Shown here: positions 1 to 7,435 of the stretch, piece after piece | How the letters are laid out: each line of letters opens with the position of its first letter | Position numbering within the stretch: the first letter of the stretch is position 1 | Assembly: GCA_036795455.1 (NCBI GenBank) | Contig: DAIRET010000019.1 | Span: 1-25,507, forward strand | Length of the DNA stretch: 25,507 nucleotides | Direction: 5' to 3' | Source: DAIRET01 sp036795455 | GTDB taxonomy: Bacteria; Bacteroidota; Ignavibacteria; Ignavibacteriales; Ignavibacteriaceae | Notes under the pieces: model-generated | Databases searched by the model: none | Seen by the model: the letters and a program-made list of their open reading frames with translations, nothing else | What the model was told of the DNA's origin: nothing | Made by a program: the position numbers and the translations under genes

Positions 1-60
1 ACAGCAGAAGAAAAGGGTGCTGCTTCTGAACCGGGTGCCGAAGTAACTAACGAAGGTTAG
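1..60 (+). CDS. rpsP: 30S ribosomal protein S16, C-terminal tail (partial)
   Basis: An open frame enters from the left edge and stops with TAG at 58-60, giving only 19 residues that end in an Ala/Glu/Gly-rich tail (...EPGAEVTNEG). The tail alone has no diagnostic motif. The identity is inferred from order: rpsP-khpA-rimM-trmD-rplS is a widely conserved translation operon, and S16 of this group often has an acidic or low-complexity C-terminal extension. The 59-nt gap to khpA holds a strong Shine-Dalgarno sequence and no terminator, consistent with one transcript. Confidence 0.65.
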   Translation, partial: TAEEKGAASEPGAEVTNEG

Positions 61-119
61 TACTTTACATCTCTGTACATAATTGCTACAGCTCCCGTTC
101 TCTTTAAGGAGGTCCCTTT

Positions 120-353
120 ATGAAAGAGTTCATTGAATTCATTATTAGGCATCTTGTTGATAAACCTGAAAAGATTTCAATCAACATGAAAACGCTTAGT
201 GATAACAGGTTACTCTTCTCCCTGAAAGTAGCCCGCGAAGATATGGGCAAAGTTATAGGTAGACAGGGAAAAACAGCTGAAGCTATTAGAGTACTGCTTA
301 CAGCTATCTCTTCAAAAGAAGGGAAAAAAGCTGTACTGGAAATTCTTGGTTAG
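120..353 (+). CDS. khpA: KH-domain RNA-binding protein KhpA
   Basis: A 77-residue single type II KH domain, the usual length for the KhpA (YlqC/DUF1820-like) family. The GxxG loop that contacts single-stranded RNA is visible as VIGRQGKTAEAIR, about residues 45-57. The ATG at 120 is preceded at 106-113 by AAGGAGGT, a near-perfect Shine-Dalgarno with 6-nt spacing and the strongest in the window. KhpA proteins are cytoplasmic RNA binders, paired with KhpB in Gram-positives and linked to translation or cell-size control there; the role in this lineage is inferred. The stop TAG at 351-353 shares one base with the rimM GTG start, so the two are probably translationally coupled. Confidence 0.9.
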   Translation: MKEFIEFIIRHLVDKPEKISINMKTLSDNRLLFSLKVAREDMGKVIGRQGKTAEAIRVLLTAISSKEGKKAVLEILG

Positions 354-871
354 TGGAAGAGTATTATCTTATAGCGAAAATTATTTCCCTGTATGGAAAT
401 AAAGGTTCTGTAAAAATTGCATCCTACTCCGATTTCCCGGATAGGTTCTTTAAATTGGATAAAGTGTTCATCGATTTTTTCGGGGCTAAAAAAGTATTTA
501 CAGTTGAATCTGTTGAACAGGAAAACGATAGTTTTATTCTGAAATTTAAAAATTTCGATACAAAAGCGGATTCCGAAGTACTTATAGGGAAAGAAATCTA
601 TGTGGATTCTTTAAATCTAGTTGAATTACCAGCGGATACGTTTTTTATTCACGACCTTATCGGTACTGAAGTTTTTATGAACGGTAACAGCATAGGTAAA
701 ATAACAGACGTTATCACTCTTCCTTCGAACGATGTATATGTGATTAACAATAATAACGGGGAAGAGTTATTGATTCCTGCATTAAAGTCAGTTCTAAAAA
801 GCTTTGATGCGGAAAAGAAAATAATGATTTTGAACCCGGACTCTGTTGTGTTTGATGATGATGAGAATTGA
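353..871 (+). CDS. rimM: ribosome maturation factor RimM
   Basis: 172 residues, normal for RimM, which binds ribosomal protein S19 and assists maturation of the 30S head. The N-terminal RimM barrel begins with LIAKIISLYGNKGSVKI (the family's G-x-x-x-x-G-x-x-G-x-V-K-V pattern). The C-terminal PRC-barrel starts near residue 97 (FFIHDLIGTEVF) and ends with the typical LLIPAL-K-VLKSFD...IMILNP segment. The GTG at 353 overlaps the khpA stop by one base (TAGTG); no better start lies downstream before the conserved barrel. The 3' end overlaps trmD by 11 bp, the usual rimM-trmD arrangement. Confidence 0.95.
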   Translation: MEEYYLIAKIISLYGNKGSVKIASYSDFPDRFFKLDKVFIDFFGAKKVFTVESVEQENDSFILKFKNFDTKADSEVLIGKEIYVDSLNLVELPADTFFIHDLIGTEVFMNGNSIGKITDVITLPSNDVYVINNNNGEELLIPALKSVLKSFDAEKKIMILNPDSVVFDDDEN

Positions 872-1544
872 TATTATTTCTGCAGTTCCCGATTTGCTTA
901 GAAGCCCGCTTGAAAACAGCATAATCAAAAGGGCTCAACAGAAAAATCTTGTGGAAGTATTTATCCATAATTTGCGGGATTATGCTTATGATAAACATAA
1001 ACAGATTGATGATAGACCTTTTGGAGGTGCTCCCGGTATGTTGTTAAAACCGGAGCCGTTCTTTGATTGTATAGAGAAATTACTGAACGAAAGAAATTAT
1101 AAACACATAATTTTTACTACTCCTTTCGGTAAATTGTTCGATCAGAAAGAAGCGAACAGACTGTCTCTTGCAGAAAACATCATCATTATTACCGGACATT
1201 ATAAAGGAATAGACGACAGGGTAAGACAAAAATTTGCTACCGATGAACTTTCAATCGGTAACTTTGTATTAAGCGGAGGTGAGTTGCCTGCTCTGCTTAT
1301 TATAGATGCCGTGGTTAGATTAGTACCCGGTGTTTTAAACGACAGTGAATCGGCGTTAAACGATTCTTTTCAAGACGGTGTAACTATTGCTGCACCTGAT
1401 TTTACAAGACCTGCTGAGTACCGCGGGTTAAAAGTTCCGGAAGAGCTTTTAACCGGCAACCATAAACTGATCAGAGAATGGCAGGAAAAACAATCAATTT
1501 TATTAACTGAACATTGGAAAAAATTAAACAATATCGCGGAGTAA
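861..1544 (+). CDS. trmD: tRNA (guanine-N1)-methyltransferase TrmD
   Basis: This SPOUT-class enzyme uses S-adenosylmethionine to make m1G37 in tRNAs, preventing +1 frameshifting. Visible landmarks are the N-terminal MRIDIISAVPD, FGGAPGMLLKPEP, the SAM-binding trefoil-knot segments ITGHYKGIDDRV and SIGNFVLSGGELPA, the Arg in VVRLVPGVL, and NDSFQDG in the interdomain lid, where the catalytic Asp of the family lies. About 227 residues, normal length. Three consecutive ATGs occur at 855, 858 and 861; 861 is chosen because the family begins M-R-I/F-D. Overlaps rimM by 11 bp and is followed 3 nt later by rplS. Confidence 0.95.
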   Translation: MRIDIISAVPDLLRSPLENSIIKRAQQKNLVEVFIHNLRDYAYDKHKQIDDRPFGGAPGMLLKPEPFFDCIEKLLNERNYKHIIFTTPFGKLFDQKEANRLSLAENIIIITGHYKGIDDRVRQKFATDELSIGNFVLSGGELPALLIIDAVVRLVPGVLNDSESALNDSFQDGVTIAAPDFTRPAEYRGLKVPEELLTGNHKLIREWQEKQSILLTEHWKKLNNIAE

Positions 1545-1547
1545 AAA

Positions 1548-1892
1548 ATGGTTAGCTTAAATGAATATTTAACCGAAGAAACAAAAGTTGAATTCCCCCA
1601 ATTTAAACCGGGTGATCATATTAAAGTATATGTTAGAGTTATCGAAGGTGATAAAGAAAGAATTCAGCCTTTTGAAGGTGATGTTATCAGCATTAAAGGC
1701 AGCAGAGAAAACAAATCTTTTACTGTTAGAAAAATTTCGAGCGGGGTTGGAGTAGAAAGAATTTTCCCTTTCAATTCACCTAAAATATCGAAAGTCGAAC
1801 TTCTAAAAGAAGGTGATGTCCGCCGTGCAAAACTATATTACCTGAGAAGCCTTTCGGGTAAAGCTGCAAAAATTAAAGCAAAAACCTCTTAA
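1548..1892 (+). CDS. rplS: 50S ribosomal protein L19
   Basis: 114 residues. It shows the L19 core: FKPGDHIKVYVRVIEGDKERIQPFEGDVIS, then SFTVRKISSGVGVERIFPFNSP and RRAKLYYLR near the C terminus. L19 sits at the 30S-50S interface. The ATG is 3 nt after the trmD stop, so translation is probably coupled. No U-tract terminator follows the stop; instead an inverted-repeat element begins about 16 nt downstream and could act as the operon end or could be a later insertion. Confidence 0.96.
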   Translation: MVSLNEYLTEETKVEFPQFKPGDHIKVYVRVIEGDKERIQPFEGDVISIKGSRENKSFTVRKISSGVGVERIFPFNSPKISKVELLKEGDVRRAKLYYLRSLSGKAAKIKAKTS

Positions 1893-1907
1893 TAATTGAT
1901 GTTAAAT

Positions 1908-2023
1908 GGGGGTTGTCTAAAAAGTTTTAAGTATCTCGTTGCCACTCAAGGGACGCAGATGAGTACCGGTCATGGTTCTTCTATTGAGAACATTAAAGTA
2001 GAATAAACTTTTTATACAACCCC
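1908..2023. repeat. 116-bp element with terminal inverted repeats (MITE-like or structured RNA)
   Basis: The left arm at 1909-1927 (GGGGTTGTCTAAAAAGTTT) is the reverse complement, with one mismatch, of the right arm at 2005-2023 (AAACTTTTTATACAACCCC). The 77-bp interior encodes no credible protein but has small inverted segments: GTTCT/AGAAC near 1975-1991, and a weaker pairing of about 1930-1937 with 1959-1966. Arms of this size and sequence style resemble insertion-sequence ends, so a non-autonomous MITE is one reading; a long-stemmed RNA in the rplS 3' region is the other. No clear target-site duplication is visible. The right end is 12 bp before the next start codon. Confidence 0.55.
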
Positions 2024-2035
2024 TGCTTTCATATT

Positions 2036-2797
2036 ATGAATATTTATTTTCCATCTAACTTCTTTTCAAGAGTAATTGCCGGCCAGCTTCCTCCCTATCT
2101 ACAGGAAAACATATCATTCATGCCGGCTTCTGTTATTACAACTAAAGTCATGCAAGATGATTTGTCGCTCGGCTTAATTCCAACCACAGATTTGATTCAG
2201 CACAACGAACTTTTTGTATCGGGAAAATTCGGGATCAGTTTTGAAGGCTCATTTTGTAATTCATATCTTTACTACAAAAAGGATGAAAAGAAACTTGATA
2301 CTGTTCATCTTCACGGTGATATTTCATCTCTGGAAGCACTGTTTGTAAAAATATTATTTAAAGAATTTTATAATACAGACATAGAACTAAAACTTGCTGC
2401 TGGTGGTTCTGAAGCATTGGAAAACAATTCGCTTGTGGTCGGTGATTTGAACATGAAAGATTCATCTTTGTTTATGGGTATCAGTTTTGCAGAAGAGATG
2501 ATCGAATTAGTTAACCTACCCTTTGTTAATTATGTTCTTGCTTCAAAGGGAGACGATATGATAGAAGAGTTTCACACTTATTTGTCTGAAATAAACGAAG
2601 AAGTAGATATACAGCCTGCCCTTTCGGGATTTAAATTTCAAATTAGTGAAGACATGAAAAATTATATTGTTTCATCAATTTCATCACTCGTGTATAAACT
2701 GGATGAACAGGATATTGAAGGGATAACCCAATTACTTAGACTACCATACTACTACGGAATTATAAAAGACATCTTAGAAATTAAATTCATTAAATAA
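2036..2797 (+). CDS. MqnA/MqnD-family-like protein (possible futalosine-pathway menaquinone enzyme)
   Basis: 253 residues, no signal peptide. The pattern resembles the periplasmic-binding-protein-fold enzymes MqnA/MqnD, which dehydrate chorismate or cleave cyclic futalosine: LGLIPTTDLIQ near residues 46-56 (family ...ALIPS...), LVVGDLNM near 133-140 (family LVIGDKAL) and EEMIELVNLPFVNYVLAS near 152-169 (family E-W...TGLPFVFAVW). The similarity is in spacing and hydrophobic pattern rather than strict identity, so the enzymatic role is not secure. It lacks a recognisable Shine-Dalgarno and starts 12 bp after the inverted-repeat element. The 3' end faces the - strand serA gene. Confidence 0.45.
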   Translation: MNIYFPSNFFSRVIAGQLPPYLQENISFMPASVITTKVMQDDLSLGLIPTTDLIQHNELFVSGKFGISFEGSFCNSYLYYKKDEKKLDTVHLHGDISSLEALFVKILFKEFYNTDIELKLAAGGSEALENNSLVVGDLNMKDSSLFMGISFAEEMIELVNLPFVNYVLASKGDDMIEEFHTYLSEINEEVDIQPALSGFKFQISEDMKNYIVSSISSLVYKLDEQDIEGITQLLRLPYYYGIIKDILEIKFIK

Positions 2798-2813
2798 TCC
2801 CCTTTCATTTCTC

Positions 2814-2850
2814 AAAAAAAAAGCACAGCCCGATAGTATCAGTCTGTGCT
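2814..2850 (-). terminator. Rho-independent terminator of serA operon
   Basis: Read on the - strand this is a stem AGCACAG...CTGTGCT (2822-2828 with 2844-2850), with additional pairing possible inside the 15-nt loop, followed immediately by nine U residues (A-run 2814-2822 on the + strand). It lies about 35 bp past the serA stop. On the + strand the hairpin has no U-tract, so it would serve the upstream + gene only weakly. Confidence 0.8.
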
Positions 2851-2884
2851 AAATAAATGTCAATTATTTTATTCTACTTCATAT

Positions 2885-4075
2885 TTACATAGCCACATGG
2901 GACATAGTTAAAACATCCGGGTTCTCTTTGATTTTTTGTAACCTTTCGGTCGAAAGCCCGGTTTTTAATTTCATTGTACAACATGCGATTATACCACCGT
3001 CAAAAATGATGTTTTCAATCTCCTCAATATTTATATCTTCTTCTTTTATTACAGATAAAATTGATGAGAGGACACCGGGTTTGTCGTTATGCTTAACAAC
3101 CAGTTGGTATTTAGCTTCGGCTACTTTAGCACGGTTAACCCAGTGTGCAATAACTCCACTGCAAATATAGTCTTTAATAATTTTAACTGTTTCGGCAGCA
3201 ACGGCAGTTTGTGCCTGTTCAGTAGAAGCGCCGATATGGTGAGTAACATAGATGTTTTTAATGCCCTGCAGTTTTGAAGATACGCTTCCTTCTTTCTGTT
3301 CCGGTTCACCTTTGAATACGTCAAGTGCAACGCGTATGTTTTTTTCTTTTATTGCTTCAAGCATTGCATCTTCATCGATAACATCTGCGCGTGAAGTGTT
3401 TATAAGCAGACATCCGGGTTTCAGATATGAAAATAGTTCTTTGTTGAATAACCCTTTAGTTTGAGGATTAGAAGGAAGATGGATAGAAATTATGTCCATC
3501 ATCGGCAATATCTTATCCATTTCCGAGAAGTCTTTAATTCCGTAACCTTCAACACGTGTAATATCTTTACCGTACACATTCATTCCGAATGCAACGGCTC
3601 TTTTAGCTACTTCTTTACCGATTGCTCCCACACCGATTATTGCAAGATTTTTCCCGTATAATCCTTCAGCTTTAGAATAGCTTCCTTTATTCCATACCCC
3701 GTTATTAAAATCGATTACATTATCCGGGATTTTTCTGTCAAGCGATATAATTAATCCCATTGCTAATTCAGCAACCGCAATTGAATTCATACCGGGGCAG
3801 TTGGCGACATAAATTCCTTTTTGATTTGCCGCTTTAATATTAATATTATTAACACCCGAGCCGGCACGGATAATCAAATTCAATTTTGTGCTACTATTAA
3901 TCGTTGCTTCGTTTACAATAGTAGAGCGAACAACAATTATATCCACATCTTTTGCTGCTTCCGGCAGGTCGTTTTCTCCTAACTTCGGTGAGTAAACCAC
4001 TTCCAGATCCAGTGCTTCCATTTCCTTTATATACTGGTCGGGGAATTTATCTGCAATTAACACTTTAAGCTTCAT
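2885..4075 (-). CDS. serA: D-3-phosphoglycerate dehydrogenase with ACT domain
   Basis: 396 residues. It catalyses NAD-dependent oxidation of 3-phosphoglycerate, the first step of serine synthesis. The Rossmann motif GVGAIG is at 148-153; the catalytic trio of D-2-hydroxyacid dehydrogenases is visible as Arg229 (NTSRADVID), Glu257 (FKGEPE) and His280 (HHIGAST). A C-terminal ACT domain (about 323-396, starting YQLVVKHNDKPGVL) suggests serine feedback or another ligand control; the extra intervening domain of the long SerA type is absent. AAAGGA precedes the ATG with 5-nt spacing. It lies 76 bp downstream of hutU on the same strand with no terminator between, so it may be the last gene of that operon. 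A 12-bp palindrome at 4086-4097 sits just before the start. Confidence 0.93.
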   Translation of the reverse strand: MKLKVLIADKFPDQYIKEMEALDLEVVYSPKLGENDLPEAAKDVDIIVVRSTIVNEATINSSTKLNLIIRAGSGVNNINIKAANQKGIYVANCPGMNSIAVAELAMGLIISLDRKIPDNVIDFNNGVWNKGSYSKAEGLYGKNLAIIGVGAIGKEVAKRAVAFGMNVYGKDITRVEGYGIKDFSEMDKILPMMDIISIHLPSNPQTKGLFNKELFSYLKPGCLLINTSRADVIDEDAMLEAIKEKNIRVALDVFKGEPEQKEGSVSSKLQGIKNIYVTHHIGASTEQAQTAVAAETVKIIKDYICSGVIAHWVNRAKVAEAKYQLVVKHNDKPGVLSSILSVIKEEDINIEEIENIIFDGGIIACCTMKLKTGLSTERLQKIKENPDVLTMSHVAM

Positions 4076-4085
4076 ATCGTTCCTT

Positions 4086-4097
4086 TCAAATATTTGA
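4086..4097. promoter_or_regulatory. perfect 12-bp palindrome upstream of serA
   Basis: TCAAATATTTGA is its own reverse complement and lies 10 bp before the serA start, overlapping the Shine-Dalgarno side. It could be an operator or a chance AT-rich palindrome; nothing else supports a regulator. Confidence 0.25.
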
Positions 4098-4151
4098 GTA
4101 TTTTATTAATTATTCAATCGTAGTAAAATTTTTTCAAACCGTCTAAACGCA

Positions 4152-5807
4152 TCATTTAAGCATGGGTATTTTTACATCAAATTTTTTCGCATTGTCTATA
4201 GCACGTTCGTATCCAGCGTCTGTATGTCTTGCGATTCCCATTCCAGGGTCATAAGTAAGAACGCGTTCAAGCCTTTTTTCAGCTTCTTCAGTTCCGTCTG
4301 CAACAACAACCATTCCTGCATGAATTGAATTACCGATTCCTACTCCTCCGCCGTGATGAACGGAAACCCAGCTTGCTCCACCGATTGCATTTAAAAGAGC
4401 ATTTAAGATGGGCCAGTCAGCAATCGCATCGCTGCCGTCAATCATTGCTTCAGTTTCGCGGTAAGGAGATGCAACAGAACCGCAGTCCAAATGATCCCTG
4501 CCGATTACTATCGGTGCAGAAACTTTTCCAGAGGCAACAAGATCATTAAAAACTTTTCCCATTTGAGCGCGTTCTCCGTAACCGAGCCAGCAGATACGCG
4601 ATGGAAGTCCCTGGAAATGTACTTTCTCACGGGCTTTTTCAATCCAATTAATCAACGATTTGTTTTCGGGAAAAGTCTCTATTACTGCTTTATCGGTTTC
4701 ATAAATATCTGCAGGTTTGCCTGAAAGTGCTGCCCATCTGAAAGGACCTTTTCCATCGCAGAAAAGGGGACGAATATACTCGGGGACAAACCCGGGAATA
4801 TCAAATGCGTTTTGAACTCCATTGGCTTTAGCTTCGCCGCGGATATTATTTCCGTAATCAAATGTTATTGCACCGCGTTTTTGCATTTCGAGCATAGCCT
4901 TTAGGTGGAGAACAATTGTTTCTTTCGCACGTTTAATATATTCATCGGGGTTTTCGGTTCTTAATTTCAATGCATCGTTGAAACTAATTCCTGAAGGAAC
5001 GTAACCATTTAAAGTGTCGTGTGCAGAAGTTTGATCCGTTAAAATATCCGGGATGATATTCCGTTTCAATAATTCCGGTAGAATTACGGCAGCGTTACCA
5101 ACCAATCCGATTGATTTAGCAATTCGTTTCTCTTTTGCATCAAGTACAAGTTTTATTGCTTCATCGATGTTTTCTGTCATTACATCTATGTAACCTGTAT
5201 CAAGGCGTTTTTGGATTCTGGATTTGTCAACATCAATACCGAGAAAAGCAGCTCCGTTCATTGTTGCTGCAAGCGGTTGTGCTCCGCCCATCCCTCCAAG
5301 ACCTGCCGTAAGTAAAAACTTACCTGAAAGATCGGAGTTGAAGTGCTTTCTGCCGCACTCGGCAAATGTTTCGTACGTACCCTGTAGAATACCCTGCGTT
5401 CCGATGTATATCCAGCTTCCAGCAGTCATTTGCCCGTACATTGTTAAACCAATGGATTCAAGGCGTCTGAATTCATCCCATGTTGCCCACCGGGGAACAA
5501 GCATAGAGTTTGATAGAATTACTCTGGGTGCATCGGAATGAGTTTTGAAAACAGCAACAGGTTTTCCCGATTGGACGAGCATTGTCTCGTCGTTTTCAAG
5601 CTCTTTTAATGTTTTTACAATTGCATCAAAAGATTCCCAGTTTCTTGCAGCTTTACCTTTACCGCCGTAAACAATTAGTTCTGCAGGATTCTCGGCAACG
5701 TCCGGGTCAAGGTTGTTCATTAACATTCTTAATGCAGCTTCCTGTATCCATCCTTTGCAAGAGATTTCCGTTCCCGTAGGAGCTTTGATAATTCTATTCT
5801 GTGCCAT
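4152..5807 (-). CDS. hutU: urocanate hydratase
   Basis: 551 residues, the usual urocanase length. It converts urocanate to imidazolone propionate in histidine degradation, using tightly bound NAD+ as electrophile. The NAD-binding glycine-rich loop LGGMGGAQPLAA is at about 170-181, and the active-site cysteine region LPSRICWLGYGER at about 401-413, with Cys406 corresponding to the essential cysteine of the family. The rest is strongly conserved (YGGKGKAARNW, HAGMVVVADGT). The ATG is one base after the stop of the upstream 111-aa gene (TGATATG), implying coupling. No hutH, hutI or hutG is in view, so the remaining pathway genes must be elsewhere. Confidence 0.96.
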   Translation of the reverse strand: MAQNRIIKAPTGTEISCKGWIQEAALRMLMNNLDPDVAENPAELIVYGGKGKAARNWESFDAIVKTLKELENDETMLVQSGKPVAVFKTHSDAPRVILSNSMLVPRWATWDEFRRLESIGLTMYGQMTAGSWIYIGTQGILQGTYETFAECGRKHFNSDLSGKFLLTAGLGGMGGAQPLAATMNGAAFLGIDVDKSRIQKRLDTGYIDVMTENIDEAIKLVLDAKEKRIAKSIGLVGNAAVILPELLKRNIIPDILTDQTSAHDTLNGYVPSGISFNDALKLRTENPDEYIKRAKETIVLHLKAMLEMQKRGAITFDYGNNIRGEAKANGVQNAFDIPGFVPEYIRPLFCDGKGPFRWAALSGKPADIYETDKAVIETFPENKSLINWIEKAREKVHFQGLPSRICWLGYGERAQMGKVFNDLVASGKVSAPIVIGRDHLDCGSVASPYRETEAMIDGSDAIADWPILNALLNAIGGASWVSVHHGGGVGIGNSIHAGMVVVADGTEEAEKRLERVLTYDPGMGIARHTDAGYERAIDNAKKFDVKIPMLK

Positions 5808-5808
5808 A

Positions 5809-6144
5809 TCAGTCTTTAAAATGTTTTTCGAGTATTGAAGTGTACTGTACTAGTAATGACTTATAAAGCCATTTTTTTAAAAACCATACTTTAGCCATTT
5901 CTTTGTTAATATGTTTAACATTTTCAGCAAGTTGGTTTTTAAGTCTTGTGTATTCGTCCTTTGTGAATTTAACTGTTTCGGTACCGCCCTGTATTTTTTC
6001 AAGAATTGAGTTAAATGCTTTCGTTTCGTGAAAGTATTGATCGTTACCGTTTAATTGTTTCAGCACCTGTTTGCTGAATGAAGAAATTAGTTTGATCTCG
6101 TTTTTATCGAATTCAAAGTTATAGTTTTTAAATAGTTTTTTCAT
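5809..6144 (-). CDS. hypothetical protein, 111 aa, between add and hutU
   Basis: No family recognised. The protein is lysine-rich (about 17%), predicted helical, with no signal peptide or membrane segment; a central GGTETVKFTKDEYTRLKNQL and an aromatic/basic WFLKKWLYKSLL near the C terminus are the most distinctive parts. It is probably cytoplasmic. It is credible as a gene because it fills the space between add (7-nt gap) and hutU (1-nt gap) on the same strand, each junction consistent with translational coupling, and starts with ATG. Its position hints at a role linked to purine or histidine catabolism, but that is inference only. Confidence 0.7.
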   Translation of the reverse strand: MKKLFKNYNFEFDKNEIKLISSFSKQVLKQLNGNDQYFHETKAFNSILEKIQGGTETVKFTKDEYTRLKNQLAENVKHINKEMAKVWFLKKWLYKSLLVQYTSILEKHFKD

Positions 6145-6151
6145 GTTTCCG

Positions 6152-7261
6152 TTATTTAAGTGATAATAGTTGTTCTCTTATTTTTTGATAACCCGGTTTA
6201 ATTACGCTGTAAATGTAATTCAAGCGTTCATTATACGGAATAAAAGCCGATTTCATTGCGTTAATAGTAATCTTTTCTACATCTTCAAGATTGAGACCGA
6301 ACACTTCGTTTGCAGTAATGAATTCTTTTGTAAGCGTAGTATCGCTCATTAATCTATCGTCCGTATTAATAGTTACTCTGAACTTATTTTTATAGAGTTT
6401 CCAGAAAGGATGGTTTTCAATTTTATCGATTGCCCCTGTATGTACATTACTTAACAAGCATACTTCAATCGGGATTCGTTTGTCGAGAATATATTGCGCC
6501 AGGTCACCCAGCCCTAAAATATTTCCATCTTTATCCACGACTAAGTCTTCAAGGATTCTCGTTCCATGACCGATACGGTGGGCGCCGCACCATTGAATAG
6601 CCTGCCAAATAGATTCTTTACCGAATGCTTCGCCGGCGTGAACCGTAATGTTGAAATTAGATCTTTGAATGAATTGAAAAGCTTCAATGTGTCTTTTCGG
6701 TGGGTAACCGCCTTCTTCACCTGCAAGGTCAAAACCGACGACACCCTGTTTTCTGAAATTAACCGCAAGCTCTGCAATCTCCAGCGTGTTTTCCATATTT
6801 CTCATTCCGCAGAGAATTAATCCGTAACCGACATTAAAATCTCTTTTCCCTTTTTCCAAACCTTCAAGAACGGCTTCAACTATTTCATCATGATGTAAAC
6901 CTTTGGAGGTATGAAATACAGGAGCAAACCGGGTTTCGATATAACAAACACCATCGTCTTTCATGTCTTCCATCATTTCATAGGCAACGCGCTTCAAAGC
7001 TTCTTTTGTTTGCATTACCGCAGTAGTATGTTCAAATCCCATCAAGTATTCAACAAGGTTCCCTTTATTTGCGCCCTGGTGAAACCAATCTGCAAGTTCT
7101 CCTGCATCTGAAGAAGGGAGTTTATTATACTTTATTTCTTTTGCAAGTTCAATAATAGTTTGTGGTCTTAATCCGCCGTCAAGGTGGTCGTGCAGCATCA
7201 CCTTCGGGGCTAAACGAATTACATTTTCAGTTTTCAAGAATTTCTCTCTTTTTAGTTTCAA
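6152..7261 (-). CDS. add: adenosine deaminase
   Basis: 369 residues. A zinc hydrolase of the amidohydrolase superfamily that deaminates adenosine (possibly other adenine nucleosides) to inosine. Metal and catalytic residues are in place: HDHLDGG (His24, His26), TVHAGE (His208, general acid Glu211), RIGHGTRI (His232) and NTDDRLMSDT (Asp301-Asp302). The start is a TTG at 7259-7261: an in-frame stop lies 6 codons upstream, no ATG occurs before the catalytic HDH, and AAAAAGGA with 5-nt spacing precedes the TTG. It is the first gene of the - strand operon and is divergent from the TPR gene. Confidence 0.93.
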   Translation of the reverse strand: MKLKREKFLKTENVIRLAPKVMLHDHLDGGLRPQTIIELAKEIKYNKLPSSDAGELADWFHQGANKGNLVEYLMGFEHTTAVMQTKEALKRVAYEMMEDMKDDGVCYIETRFAPVFHTSKGLHHDEIVEAVLEGLEKGKRDFNVGYGLILCGMRNMENTLEIAELAVNFRKQGVVGFDLAGEEGGYPPKRHIEAFQFIQRSNFNITVHAGEAFGKESIWQAIQWCGAHRIGHGTRILEDLVVDKDGNILGLGDLAQYILDKRIPIEVCLLSNVHTGAIDKIENHPFWKLYKNKFRVTINTDDRLMSDTTLTKEFITANEVFGLNLEDVEKITINAMKSAFIPYNERLNYIYSVIKPGYQKIREQLLSLK

Positions 7262-7278
7262 AAATATCCTTTTTGTCT

Positions 7279-7284
7279 ATTATA
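7279..7284 (-). promoter_or_regulatory. possible -10 element for add operon
   Basis: On the - strand TATAAT occurs about 18 bp before the TTG start of add. No convincing -35 lies 17 bp further upstream, and no TAnnTTTG element was found on this strand here, so this is only a candidate. Confidence 0.25.
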
Positions 7285-7375
7285 ACCAATAAATTAAGGA
7301 AGGTAGTTCCTCTTTTTTCGATAAAACGGTTTTTACAAGTCAAAAAAAAATTAATGATTTTCAGGTGGAAAAATC

Positions 7376-7406
7376 TTGACTTAAGAGGATTAAATAAGTA
7401 AGTTTG
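7376..7406 (+). promoter_or_regulatory. Bacteroidota-type promoter for the TPR gene
   Basis: TTG at 7376-7378, a 20-bp spacer, and TAAGTTTG at 7399-7406, an exact match to the TAnnTTTG -7 consensus known for Bacteroidota primary sigma factors. The start site would fall near 7412, leaving a leader of about 24 nt with the Shine-Dalgarno AAGGAG at 7425-7430. Confidence 0.6.
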
Positions 7407-7435
7407 AAAGTCAAAAAATGTTAAAAGGAGTTTTA

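Noticed and set aside
744..998. Open frame of 84 codons on the - strand across the rimM/trmD junction
   Set aside because: It lies opposite two strongly conserved genes, has no ribosome-binding site or family resemblance, and is a by-product of their codons.
5224..5541. 105-codon + strand frame opposite hutU
   Set aside because: Antisense to conserved urocanase sequence, composition typical of a shadow frame, no start signal.
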